From NCBI GenBank assembly GCA_964374035.1, contig CAYJWY010000002.1:1-50588 (forward strand): DNA of 50,588 nt. Direction: 5' to 3'. Of the stretch, positions 41,203 to 49,075 are shown piece after piece. A program made the position numbers and the translations under genes. Numbering within the stretch: position 1 is the first letter of the stretch; the number at the start of each line of letters is the position of its first letter. The notes under the pieces are model-generated. The model searched no databases. It worked only from the letters and a program-made list of their open reading frames with translations, and was not told the DNA's origin. Source of the DNA: CALRGL01 sp964374035 (GTDB taxonomy: Bacteria > Patescibacteriota > Patescibacteriia > UBA9934 > GWF2-40-263).

Positions 41203-41522
41203 ATGTCCTCGTTTGGAAAGCGTTTATTGATACGAAGGGAAAGTTTGGTAAACGGTTTTTCAGGAAATGCCACGCGAAGTTTTTGAAGCAGTTCGGTTTC
41301 AAGTGAGAGCACGACGTGGCGCACGGATGCGTTCAACGCGCAAATGCAAACAATCCCCTCTTTGTAAGAAATCGCCTTTACGTTTGCGCCACTGCCGTTT
41401 GGAAGCAGTCGTCTGAGCGTATCGTTCATAAAACGAACAATTTCAAGCGCACTGACCTGTCGAGTCACATGCGCGCGATGGACAGCGCCGCGGATGAGTT
41501 GTTTGAGGGTGAAGATGGGCAT
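41199..41522 (-). CDS. DciA/DUF721-like protein
   Basis: A 107-residue protein with a KH-like core: VNDTLRRLLPNG-type helix, YKEGIVCICALNASVRHVV strand, and LQKLRVAFPEKPFTKLSLRI. This order matches the DUF721 (DciA) family, which loads the replicative helicase DnaB in bacteria lacking DnaC or DnaI. With PriA degenerate in this genome, DciA may be the main loader. A 71-bp inverted repeat lies just before its start. Confidence 0.65.
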   Translation of the reverse strand: MPIFTLKQLIRGAVHRAHVTRQVSALEIVRFMNDTLRRLLPNGSGANVKAISYKEGIVCICALNASVRHVVLSLETELLQKLRVAFPEKPFTKLSLRINKRFPNEDI

Positions 41523-41527
41523 AAAAA

Positions 41528-41598
41528 AGTGACTGAGTGACTAGTGACTGAGTGACTAGTGACTGAATTTATCCTTAGTCACTAGTCACTCAGTCACT
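41528..41598. repeat. 22-bp inverted repeat built from 15-bp tandem units
   Basis: The left arm (41528-41549) and right arm (41577-41598) are perfect reverse complements of 22 bp. The left side continues as 15-bp tandem units GTGACTGAGTGACTA. The element starts 6 bp upstream of the DciA-like ATG and ends 21 bp before the helicase-nuclease stop. It would form a long hairpin in RNA or single-stranded DNA. Confidence 0.85.
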
Positions 41599-41619
41599 TG
41601 CGTCCTCATATTCTATTCC

Positions 41620-44571
41620 CTACTGCCTGAACTCACAAATATCCGCATAGTCGCAATACGAACAGTGGAAACCCGGCGTTGGTTCGAACGTGCTTTCGCG
41701 AATCGCGGAGACGCGGTCCTCGATGGTTTCTCGTAGCTTGTCGAGATCAATTTCAGATCCAAGAAACGACACCGTCGAATTATCCTCGAGATAGTGAAAC
41801 GTCAGTTTCCTTGGCTCGAGTCCAAGGGCTTCTTTCGAGGCAATCTGGTAGAGAAATAATTGTTCCTTATCTTCGCGCGACAAGTCTTCAAGACGTTTGG
41901 GCGAACCGGTTTTGTAGTCGATAATCTCAATGCCGCCCTCAACGGCATCAATGCGGTCAATACGACCTTTGAGAACTACCGGACCAAATCGCAGAGTAAA
42001 ACCGACTTCCAGGAAGCGTGGCTCGGGCGTGCGTGTGTCGAATGATCGATAAAACGAACGTAATTGTTGCTTGCCTCGCTCACGATAGGCTTCGCGTTGA
42101 CGATCGTCGATGTACCAATCGTCCTGCCAATTCTTTTGATACAGATCGAGGAGTTCGTCGATCGAAACAGGGAAATCTACGATTGATTCTTGAGACATCG
42201 GTGGGGAAAATAAACGTTCCTGTTGCGACCCCTGGCGTTCTATCCACAGTTCAAAAAAATGTTGCAATGTTGCATGCATGGTCTTTCCAAACGAGAGCGT
42301 CCACTTGCCAAAGACAGGCACGTGCAAAATGTGGCCAAACTTGTACTGCAACGGACAGGTTCGAAACGCGGCGAGTTGCGTAAATGAAAATTGTTTCGGC
42401 AATGCATGGGTGGTGACGTAGGGATCGGTCTGATTGTCGAGCACAGAATCCGTTGTATCGGTATCCAACACATTTAATTCGATCGTTTCTACCACGTGCG
42501 GTTTTTGATAACCCAATTCATCTAAAAACCGCGAGAGTTTTCTCGACCGCGCTCCCCCATAATCATCGGCCGATGTAACATACAATCCGTCTTTCGCGCG
42601 CGTCATTGCGACATAAAACAAGCGACGTTCCTCCTGAAGATGTTGTTCGCTGTCGTGCTCTGGTTGGGGATCAAGCTCGCGCGGAAGTGGAATCGCGTCC
42701 GTGCGTCGTTGCGTCGGAAATTTTCGGTCGATGAGATTCACAACAAAGACATGAGCAAACTCAAGGCCTTTGGCCGCGTGAACGGTCATAATACGAACCA
42801 AATCCGGGCCGGATTCAAGATCAACACTGAGCGAACCCTCCTCGCCCGCATCACGTTCGTGACCAAACTCTTCTAGAAACGTATGCAGTCCTTGGTGATC
42901 GCTTCGCGCCTCAAACGCCTTCATGCGTTCGAAGAGTTGCTGTAGGTAGCGAAAGTTCTCCTGCTTCTGTCGTTCGTTCAGTCCATTGATGTATTCAACA
43001 TAGCCCGTCTCTCGAACCGCACGAACAAACAACTCCGAGACGCGGCGCTTGCTCGCCTCGGTGCGGATTTCCGCGAGCATGGATAGCATGTGTTGAATCT
43101 TTGCGAGCTCGTCCGAGGCGATTTCAGAAAACGTTTGCGCGACCTGCGCAGACTCATACAACGACTTGCCTTTTCGTGCGGAGAGTTGATTCAACTCAGC
43201 AATCGTTATGGGATGAACGCCCCAATGTGGCATGGTGAGTACGCGGTACATGCTTGGACTGTGGTGGGGCTGATCGATGACGCGCAGAAGCGCAATGCTG
43301 TCGAGCACCACCGGCTTGGTATACAACCCTGACAACGCCAAAAATTGATACGGAATCGCATGGCGCTCAAGCGACGTTGCGAAGTCTTCACCAGCCGCAT
43401 TTGATCGAACAAGAATGGCGAAGTCGTTCCAGGTAAGGTTCTTATCCTGTTCTTTCAAGTCAAGAATTTTCTGCACGACTTGAGCAACTTCTTCCTCAAG
43501 TGTTCGCGCGTGCAAGTGATCGATGACTCCCAACGTCTCACGCTGTGACTCGAGCCGCTTCGACAGCGACGTGTCGCGCGCTTCGAGCCGATTTGGATTA
43601 TTGTTTTGAATGAACGCATAGGCACGGTCTAGAATCGCCTGCCCCGATCGATAATTCTTATTGAGCACGATCTTCCGTGCACTGGGATAGTCCTCGTTAA
43701 AACGCAAAATGTTCACGAGCGACGCGCCTCGAAATTTATAAATCGCCTGATCGTCATCGCCAACAACCGTGAGATTGGGCGCGTCGAATCCGGCAATCAG
43801 CGTGATCAAGTCATACTGCGCCTGATTCGTATCTTGAAATTCATCGACGAGGATGTATGGGTAGTGGGCTTTTATCTTCTGTAAAATCTTCGGTCGTTCA
43901 CTCAGGAGTCGTTTCGTATACAAAATGAGATCACCAAAGTCGAGCGAGTCGTGCTCGAGTAGAATCGACTGATAGGTCTGATACGCTCGAGCAAGCTCAT
44001 CGATCCGCGCGACCTCGGTCAGGACGTCTTGGTCGCCATGCATCGAATCCTCATCCGCTTTCTTCCCCTCAGCAAAGTCAACATAGGCCTGTGGATGAAT
44101 TCCCGCGTCTTTTGCTCGAGAAAAATGCGTAAGGAATGATCGCAGATACTTGGTTGGGTTGCCAAGCGGTCGATAGTAGTCAAGCTCGAAGCGGTCAAAC
44201 TGTGTGCGAACGAGCAACCAAGCCTCGAGCTCGGTCACAAGCTTAAAATCTCGCGAAAGGCCGATCTCCGCGCCGTAGTCGCGAAGTAAGCGTTCGCAAA
44301 ATGCGTGAAACGTGGAGATCTGTAAATCCGTATAGCCGTACGGCAACAGCATATCGACACGCTCCTCCATCTCACCAGCAGCCTTATCCGTAAACGTAAG
44401 CGCGAGAACATTCTCGGGTTTGCAAAGTCCTTGTTCAATGAACCAAGCGATACGCCGCGTAATCACGGTTGTCTTCCCTGTTCCCGCCCCCGCGACGATC
44501 ATAAGCGGACCACCGACATGGGTGACGGCTTGGATTTGTTCGGAGTTGAGGTCGCTCAGAAGATCGGACAT
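41620..44571 (-). CDS. UvrD-type helicase fused to AddB-type nuclease
   Basis: A 983-residue SF1A helicase-nuclease. Motif I is AGAGTGKTTVI, Ia ALTFTDKAA, II DEFQDTNQ, III VVGDDDQAIYKFRGA, IV NYRSGQ, and V/VI TVHAAKGLEFAHVF and FYVAMTRA. From about 725 comes a PD-(D/E)XK domain: FRTCPLQYKFG, then GRIDRIDAVEGGIEIIDYKTG. The final CSYCDYADIC with the earlier Cys forms the four-Cys iron-sulfur site of AddB and AdnB nucleases. It most resembles a one-chain relative of AdnA/AdnB and may resect DNA ends in repair. The -10 box is 9 nt before the ATG. Confidence 0.9.
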   Translation of the reverse strand: MSDLLSDLNSEQIQAVTHVGGPLMIVAGAGTGKTTVITRRIAWFIEQGLCKPENVLALTFTDKAAGEMEERVDMLLPYGYTDLQISTFHAFCERLLRDYGAEIGLSRDFKLVTELEAWLLVRTQFDRFELDYYRPLGNPTKYLRSFLTHFSRAKDAGIHPQAYVDFAEGKKADEDSMHGDQDVLTEVARIDELARAYQTYQSILLEHDSLDFGDLILYTKRLLSERPKILQKIKAHYPYILVDEFQDTNQAQYDLITLIAGFDAPNLTVVGDDDQAIYKFRGASLVNILRFNEDYPSARKIVLNKNYRSGQAILDRAYAFIQNNNPNRLEARDTSLSKRLESQRETLGVIDHLHARTLEEEVAQVVQKILDLKEQDKNLTWNDFAILVRSNAAGEDFATSLERHAIPYQFLALSGLYTKPVVLDSIALLRVIDQPHHSPSMYRVLTMPHWGVHPITIAELNQLSARKGKSLYESAQVAQTFSEIASDELAKIQHMLSMLAEIRTEASKRRVSELFVRAVRETGYVEYINGLNERQKQENFRYLQQLFERMKAFEARSDHQGLHTFLEEFGHERDAGEEGSLSVDLESGPDLVRIMTVHAAKGLEFAHVFVVNLIDRKFPTQRRTDAIPLPRELDPQPEHDSEQHLQEERRLFYVAMTRAKDGLYVTSADDYGGARSRKLSRFLDELGYQKPHVVETIELNVLDTDTTDSVLDNQTDPYVTTHALPKQFSFTQLAAFRTCPLQYKFGHILHVPVFGKWTLSFGKTMHATLQHFFELWIERQGSQQERLFSPPMSQESIVDFPVSIDELLDLYQKNWQDDWYIDDRQREAYRERGKQQLRSFYRSFDTRTPEPRFLEVGFTLRFGPVVLKGRIDRIDAVEGGIEIIDYKTGSPKRLEDLSREDKEQLFLYQIASKEALGLEPRKLTFHYLEDNSTVSFLGSEIDLDKLRETIEDRVSAIRESTFEPTPGFHCSYCDYADICEFRQ

Positions 44572-44580
44572 ATCAACGAC

Positions 44581-44589
44581 ATTTTAGCA
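44581..44589 (-). promoter_or_regulatory. Extended -10 promoter of the helicase-nuclease
   Basis: TGCTAAAAT (TGnTAnnnT) ends 9 nt before the ATG at 44571. Its -35 region would fall inside the 55-bp palindrome. Confidence 0.6.
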
Positions 44590-44596
44590 CATGCAC

Positions 44597-44651
44597 CGCA
44601 ACCTGGTTGCCGTGAACGCAACCTGGTTGCGTTCACGGCAACCAGGTTGCG
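44597..44651. repeat. 55-bp perfect palindrome
   Basis: Arms 44597-44623 and 44625-44651 are exact reverse complements (27 bp each) around a single T. Each arm and the centre carry the smaller palindrome GCAACC-T/A-GGTTGC, three in all with a period near 20 bp. It overlaps the -35 region of the helicase-nuclease gene and borders the GC-rich island. Confidence 0.9.
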
Positions 44652-44717
44652 GGATGTTGGCGATTGACAATTTGGCTGAAGGAAGGATGTCAAATCCACT
44701 TCCCAACCTCTCAAACG

Positions 44718-44747
44718 AAAAAGACGCCGTACCTGTGTACTGGCGTC
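44718..44747 (-). terminator. Intrinsic terminator of the island gene
   Basis: GACGCC/GGCGTC stem (44742-44747 with 44723-44728) with an inner GTAC/GTAC pair, followed by five T residues on the minus strand. Confidence 0.8.
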
Positions 44748-44791
44748 GAGGAGTGAGACTCACGATACGTCCTTCACAGCGACGTGTCGGT

Positions 44792-46360
44792 CTAGGTGGT
44801 CTCGTTGTTGGGCGTGGTGGTCGAGGTCCCGGACGTCGATTCGACCTGGTTGCCGATCCCGCCTGCGTCCGGCTCCGTCGTCTGGACCTTGACGGGGTCG
44901 GTGTAGCCGGCCTTCTCGGCGACCTGGTAGAGCAGGCGCTCGCGCAGGGCGACGTGGAAGCGATTGGCGTGGTTATACTCGCCGATGTGCTTGGCGATCC
45001 ACGCGGAGGCGACATCATTCGGGTTGAGCGTCTCGATCGTGACGTCGAGGCGGTTGCCGGAAAGCAGTTCCTCGATCGTCGGTCGAGCGTATCGACGCAT
45101 CTTCGAGAGCGTGCTGTCGATCGCGTCGTACCAAAGCCGCTCGGCACGCTTGAGCGCGTCCTTGGTGAACGGCCCGAGCTGGGCGCGGATGGCGTCGGGA
45201 TTCATCCCGGGCAGGATGAGCTGTTCGCGGATGGCCCGCATGAAGAGCGGGTTCTTGGAATCGAACGGCTTGCTCAGGCACCTGCGAACGAACCGCTCGG
45301 CCTCCTCGGGGTCGTAGCGCTCGAGCTTCTGGTCGAGGACGTCGAAGGGGTTGACGTTGAAGGTGATCCCGCTCAGATCGACCTTGGTCGACGCGCTCAG
45401 ATCGACCTCGCTTCGCAGGCCCATGTAGACCGCGTCGATGCGATTTTCACGCTCCGTGATCGTGAAGACGCACTCGCCGAAGGGGTAGAACTGCTTCCCC
45501 TTCTTCGCGGCCTCCTTTGAGATTCGATCGACGTCGCTCTCCTTGCAGACCAGGCGTGGAGTCTGAGAGCTCGGGTGGAGAACCACCTGCTTGTCGAAGT
45601 ACGTGTCGATCATGCAGATCGTCGTCCTGTCAAGCTCTCGAATTTTCAGGTAGCGTGGTGCATGGAACATGAGCTGTGTGCCCTGACGTCCGACGCCCCT
45701 TACGATCGGCTCGATTCTAGGCCAGTCCTTGTGAAAGGACTTCGTACGGCGGGCCTGATCGACCATGTTCTGCCAGCGCTGAACCAGCTCGAGGTCGGCG
45801 AGGCCCAGCGGAAGGAACTTGTACGGGCCCTTTCGCTTGGGTGCGTACAGAACGCCGTGGAACGCACCTCCCGAGACCACCGTGTTGTCCGGCAGTCGCT
45901 TGAGGAATTCAATGCCGACGTTCAGCAGAGGCACGATCTCGATCTCTCCGTACTGCTCGTAGCCTTCGACCACCTGTCGCGCAATGGGAGCCATATCTTC
46001 GTAGCCCTCGGTGAAGCGCTTCCTGGGAACGAACGTCACGCTGATGATCAGCGGAATGTTCGTCGGCTCGCCATGGGCGTCGGGAACCATTACTCGGCGA
46101 TTGCGCCAGTGCTCACGCTGACGCTGTGCCTCAGCCTTGACATTGATGCGTCGGCGCCGTGCCTCTTCCGGGGTCGACATGGTGGTCTCTGCCGCCACGC
46201 GGTCGAGATCATTGGCGGTCGAGATCACGGCCGGGGCCGCGTGCCAGACGACCATCTCGCCGGTGGTGACCGGTTCGCTGACGGCGGAGCCTTCCTCTTG
46301 AACGAAGGTGATTCCGAGGCGCCTAATGAGGTCCCCGGGTCCGAACTCTTCACTGGACAT
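44792..46360 (-). CDS. Unknown island protein, minus strand
   Basis: A 522-residue cytoplasmic protein I do not recognise. It has no signal or membrane segment. Noticeable stretches are RRRRINVKAEAQRQREHW (about 80-100), a beta-rich middle with IPLIISVTFVPRKRFTEGYE, and a helical C-terminus ending in a Ser/Thr/Asn-rich tail. No catalytic motif stands out. The start at 46360 is set by a strong AGGAG 8 nt upstream; the frame is open further but those 59 codons lie in the leader. Its G+C content is visibly higher than its neighbours and it uses a different start context, so it may be acquired. It is divergent from 46628. Confidence 0.75.
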   Translation of the reverse strand: MSSEEFGPGDLIRRLGITFVQEEGSAVSEPVTTGEMVVWHAAPAVISTANDLDRVAAETTMSTPEEARRRRINVKAEAQRQREHWRNRRVMVPDAHGEPTNIPLIISVTFVPRKRFTEGYEDMAPIARQVVEGYEQYGEIEIVPLLNVGIEFLKRLPDNTVVSGGAFHGVLYAPKRKGPYKFLPLGLADLELVQRWQNMVDQARRTKSFHKDWPRIEPIVRGVGRQGTQLMFHAPRYLKIRELDRTTICMIDTYFDKQVVLHPSSQTPRLVCKESDVDRISKEAAKKGKQFYPFGECVFTITERENRIDAVYMGLRSEVDLSASTKVDLSGITFNVNPFDVLDQKLERYDPEEAERFVRRCLSKPFDSKNPLFMRAIREQLILPGMNPDAIRAQLGPFTKDALKRAERLWYDAIDSTLSKMRRYARPTIEELLSGNRLDVTIETLNPNDVASAWIAKHIGEYNHANRFHVALRERLLYQVAEKAGYTDPVKVQTTEPDAGGIGNQVESTSGTSTTTPNNETT

Positions 46361-46438
46361 GAAACGTTCTCCTTGCCTTATCCGATGTTGCTGTTTTCTG
46401 TCAAAGCATCTTGAAACTCTCACGCAAAGTCGTGTAGA

Positions 46439-46458
46439 ACGACTCGCACTTGAGTCGT
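46439..46458 (-). promoter_or_regulatory. Leader hairpin of the island gene
   Basis: ACGACTC/GAGTCGT (46439-46445 and 46452-46458) forms a 7-bp hairpin at the predicted 5' end of the transcript. Confidence 0.45.
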
Positions 46459-46460
46459 GG

Positions 46461-46489
46461 ACAATACACCAGAAACCTTGAAATGTCAA
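46461..46489 (-). promoter_or_regulatory. Promoter of the minus island gene
   Basis: TTGACA (46484-46489), a 17-bp spacer and TATTGT (46461-46466) on the minus strand. The leader would be about 95 nt. A second TTGACA (46399-46404) with a GATAAG-type -10 is an alternative. Confidence 0.7.
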
Positions 46490-46555
46490 GCTGTTCGATG
46501 ATTTTCCAGCCATTCGATCGTGTCGCATCTTTGGCAATTTTCTTGATAATTTTCA

Positions 46556-46584
46556 TTGACAAATTCAGGAAACCGTGCTATTTT
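46556..46584 (+). promoter_or_regulatory. Promoter of the plus island gene
   Basis: TTGACA (46556-46561), a 17-bp spacer and TATTTT (46579-46584) preceded by TGC. This is a near-ideal sigma70 promoter; the leader would be about 37 nt with an AGGAGG site. Confidence 0.8.
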
Positions 46585-46627
46585 GATCGCTCCAAACCTC
46601 ACCCAAATCGCGTTCAGGAGGACACAA

Positions 46628-47596
46628 ATGGACAGAGTCAGTGCCTTGAAAGCGTTGTTTGGAGACAACGCCAATACGACAGCATCGGCGGAAGCGGTTC
46701 TTGCGCTCGGATCAGATCCACGACCCACCCCCGAGGAGGCCAGGCAACTCGGACAGCTGGGACAAGAAGGTAATCGAATTCTCAACAAGGCATGCGCATT
46801 CGCAGAGCGCCCTGAATTCGAATCCGAAGATATGGAGGGTGGAATCGCGCAGGCGATTCTGATCGATTACGCGGCTGATCTGAGCCGTGTTGAATCGACT
46901 CCGCAAGAGAGACAGGTTGCGCAAACGCCGCTCCTGGCGATTATGGATCCAGAACCGGCTCCGGAATCGAAGCCTCACCCGGATTTCATTACAATCCCTC
47001 AAGAGCTGACGCCGGCAAAGGTGGACTTGAACCATCCACCTCTCGACATCGAAGGAAACAAGGATATGGCTCGATGGAATCGAAAGAGGAGCCAGAGCGA
47101 CTCGGATCAAGATGATCCGGTGCAAAAAAAAGTTGTTGCACAGTTGGCTCAGCCGATCGAAGGTCACAAGGATGACCGTCGGAAACAAGATGAGGTCAAA
47201 GTCAAGCCGCCGCCTCCTCCGCCCAAGCCGCCCGAGACTCGCGAGAGCGATTGTCTGATCACGCCGCAGGGCCACGCGATCATTGTCACGCGCAAGTGGT
47301 ACATCTCGCGCACGGCAACGGAATCGTACTACAGGCGCATTCGCGATGGGCAGGTGGTGGGAGCAACACCCGAGGCACTGCACGCTGGGATGGAGGCCAG
47401 GCGCGTCGTCGCGAGCTGGGAACAAAACCAGAAGGACATCCTCAGTTCTCAAACGTCGAGCGGGACGGACAAGAGCTACGCGACGTACTTTCTGAAGTTG
47501 CTCGACGCGCTCAAGCGTAATCACCTCACGCAGGAGCACTACCGCGAGCTCTTCGTCGACGGAAAGGGGCCACACTCGCCACACGGCAAACAGTAG
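46628..47596 (+). CDS. Unknown island protein, plus strand
   Basis: A 322-residue cytoplasmic protein I do not recognise. A helical N-terminal part (about 1-95) is followed by a charged Pro-rich linker (about 105-205, including KVKPPPPPPKPPETRE) and a C-terminal domain of about 115 residues starting DCLITPQGHAIIVTRKWY. The perfect AGGAGG (46616-46621) 6 nt before ATG fixes the start. No known motif is seen. It is divergent from the other island gene across 267 bp that hold both promoters, an arrangement that suggests shared control. Confidence 0.75.
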   Translation: MDRVSALKALFGDNANTTASAEAVLALGSDPRPTPEEARQLGQLGQEGNRILNKACAFAERPEFESEDMEGGIAQAILIDYAADLSRVESTPQERQVAQTPLLAIMDPEPAPESKPHPDFITIPQELTPAKVDLNHPPLDIEGNKDMARWNRKRSQSDSDQDDPVQKKVVAQLAQPIEGHKDDRRKQDEVKVKPPPPPPKPPETRESDCLITPQGHAIIVTRKWYISRTATESYYRRIRDGQVVGATPEALHAGMEARRVVASWEQNQKDILSSQTSSGTDKSYATYFLKLLDALKRNHLTQEHYRELFVDGKGPHSPHGKQ

Positions 47597-47630
47597 GACA
47601 AAAAATCTGGCTCCGGAAACCAGATTCTCA

Positions 47631-47660
47631 GCGACACCGAATGTTCGATGTCGCTTTTTT
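47631..47660 (+). terminator. Intrinsic terminator of the plus island gene
   Basis: GCGACA/TGTCGC stem (47631-47636 with 47649-47654) with further pairing inside, followed by six T residues. A smaller TCTGG/CCAGA hairpin precedes it. Confidence 0.85.
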
Positions 47661-48543
47661 ATTTGAGCTGAAAAAGCTGAATGGCATTTTCTGTGGTCTG
47701 TCGCTCCACGTCTTGTAAGGACATGGATTTAATTTCAGCGATTTTTTCGGTAACGTATTTTACATACATCGGCTCGTTGCGCGCACCTCGAAACGGGATT
47801 GGTGTGAGGTACGGTGAATCTGTTTCAACGAGGATGCGCTCGATGGGGAGTTCACGCGCGGCGTATTGCAACGGTGACAGGCCATCGACCAAGACGTCTG
47901 TCTTTCTTGGTGGAAACGTAATGACGCCACTGAAAGAAATGAAAAAACCAAGATCGACAAATCGCTTTGCTTCCTCGTACGTCCCCGAAAAACAATGCAT
48001 CACTCCCCTTTTTGGAAGCATCCCATCGTCGATGAGTTGCGTAAGAAGATCTGCTTGCTCTGCGTACGCATCGCGACAGTGAATAATGATCGGCAGATTT
48101 GTTTCCGTTGCGAGATTTGCGTGCTGAATGAATGTCTCTCGCTGAATTCGGATGACCTCGTCTCGATCGGCCTGTTCTGGAATGCGATAATAGTCGAGAC
48201 CCGTCTCTCCGATGGCCACGCACTTTGGATGTTGTGCTAACGTTTTGAAATATGCGTAATCGAATGATTCTGCTCTCGTATGAATTTGTGGCGTCGCTTG
48301 CGCTTCGGGCGGAAGTTCATCGTCATCGTAAAACGATTGTTGCGTGAGATGATTTGGATGCAGTCCCACCGCCGCCCACAGACCCTCGTAACGCTGAGCG
48401 ACATCGAGGCCGTTTCGACTTGTATCTTTTTGTGTGCCCACCGTAATCATCCGTACGCCGTTTGCAAGTGTACGTCTTATCACGTCATCCATATCCTCTG
48501 TGTATGCGTTGAAATGCACGTGGCAGTGAGTGTCAATCAACAT
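47659..48543 (-). CDS. tatD: TatD family metal-dependent DNase
   Basis: A 294-residue TIM-barrel hydrolase. The metal ligands are in LIDTHCHVHF, the bridging Glu in AIGETGLDYYR, His in PIIIHCRDA, His in GVMHCFSG and the catalytic Asp in LVETDSPYLTP. TatD enzymes are Mg2+-dependent exonucleases for DNA quality control. It starts 2 bp after the cvpA-like gene in the metG operon. Confidence 0.94.
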   Translation of the reverse strand: MLIDTHCHVHFNAYTEDMDDVIRRTLANGVRMITVGTQKDTSRNGLDVAQRYEGLWAAVGLHPNHLTQQSFYDDDELPPEAQATPQIHTRAESFDYAYFKTLAQHPKCVAIGETGLDYYRIPEQADRDEVIRIQRETFIQHANLATETNLPIIIHCRDAYAEQADLLTQLIDDGMLPKRGVMHCFSGTYEEAKRFVDLGFFISFSGVITFPPRKTDVLVDGLSPLQYAARELPIERILVETDSPYLTPIPFRGARNEPMYVKYVTEKIAEIKSMSLQDVERQTTENAIQLFQLK

Positions 48544-48545
48544 AA

Positions 48546-49073
48546 TTACGATGGCGTGCTCTGCTCAGTCGCTTCCTTTGCAGTCCTGAGCCCCTCTGGA
48601 AGCAGGACTTGCAGTGCGGAAACCATGGCGACTAAATAGTTTGCCACCTCAGAGGTTTGCAGTGCGGCAAGTAATGTATCCTTTGGCAAGACTTGCATGG
48701 CATAAAAAATCACCACACCGATGACCACAAGGCCCTCGACAAGACCAAAAATCGCACCAAGAAATCGATCAATCGTTTTTGCAAACGGAATAAAGGAGAG
48801 GACATCCCAAATCTTTCCAAAAAACCAAAAGAGAATACCTATCAAGCGCGAAATGATAAAAAACACGATGATAAACAAAACGATTCTTCCAAACTGACCC
48901 CCGCCAAACATAAAACCGAAGCGATCAAATACCGGGTCGATGAGGCGTGTGGATAAAAAAATGCCTATCATCGAGCCAATCAGGCTTCCAAGGGTATGAA
49001 CGAATCCAAAGAAAAAACCAAACAATATGAACGCCCCGATGATCACCAAAAGAACGATATCGATGAATCCCAT
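48546..49073 (-). CDS. CvpA-family membrane protein
   Basis: A 175-residue protein with four hydrophobic helices (about 5-45, 62-85, 105-130), starting MGFIDIVLLVIIGAFILFGF as in the CvpA (colicin V production) family. The Gly-rich first helix pair with FFFGFVHTLGSLIG is typical. The role is unsettled; links to cell-envelope stress are reported for the family. It lies between metG and tatD. Confidence 0.8.
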   Translation of the reverse strand: MGFIDIVLLVIIGAFILFGFFFGFVHTLGSLIGSMIGIFLSTRLIDPVFDRFGFMFGGGQFGRIVLFIIVFFIISRLIGILFWFFGKIWDVLSFIPFAKTIDRFLGAIFGLVEGLVVIGVVIFYAMQVLPKDTLLAALQTSEVANYLVAMVSALQVLLPEGLRTAKEATEQSTPS

Positions 49074-49075
49074 AC

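Noticed and set aside
41528..41598. CRISPR-like array
   Set aside because: Tandem units are contiguous at 15 bp without spacers, and no cas gene is nearby.
44597..44651. Rho-independent terminator
   Set aside because: No T-tract follows on either strand; a separate terminator serves the island gene at 44718-44747.
44591..46414. Long plus-strand frames (309 and 279 residues) opposite the minus island gene
   Set aside because: They are antisense to a GC-rich gene that has a strong ribosome site and terminator; the translations are repetitive in Val, Leu, Gly and Arg, typical of shadow frames. The first also starts inside the palindrome.
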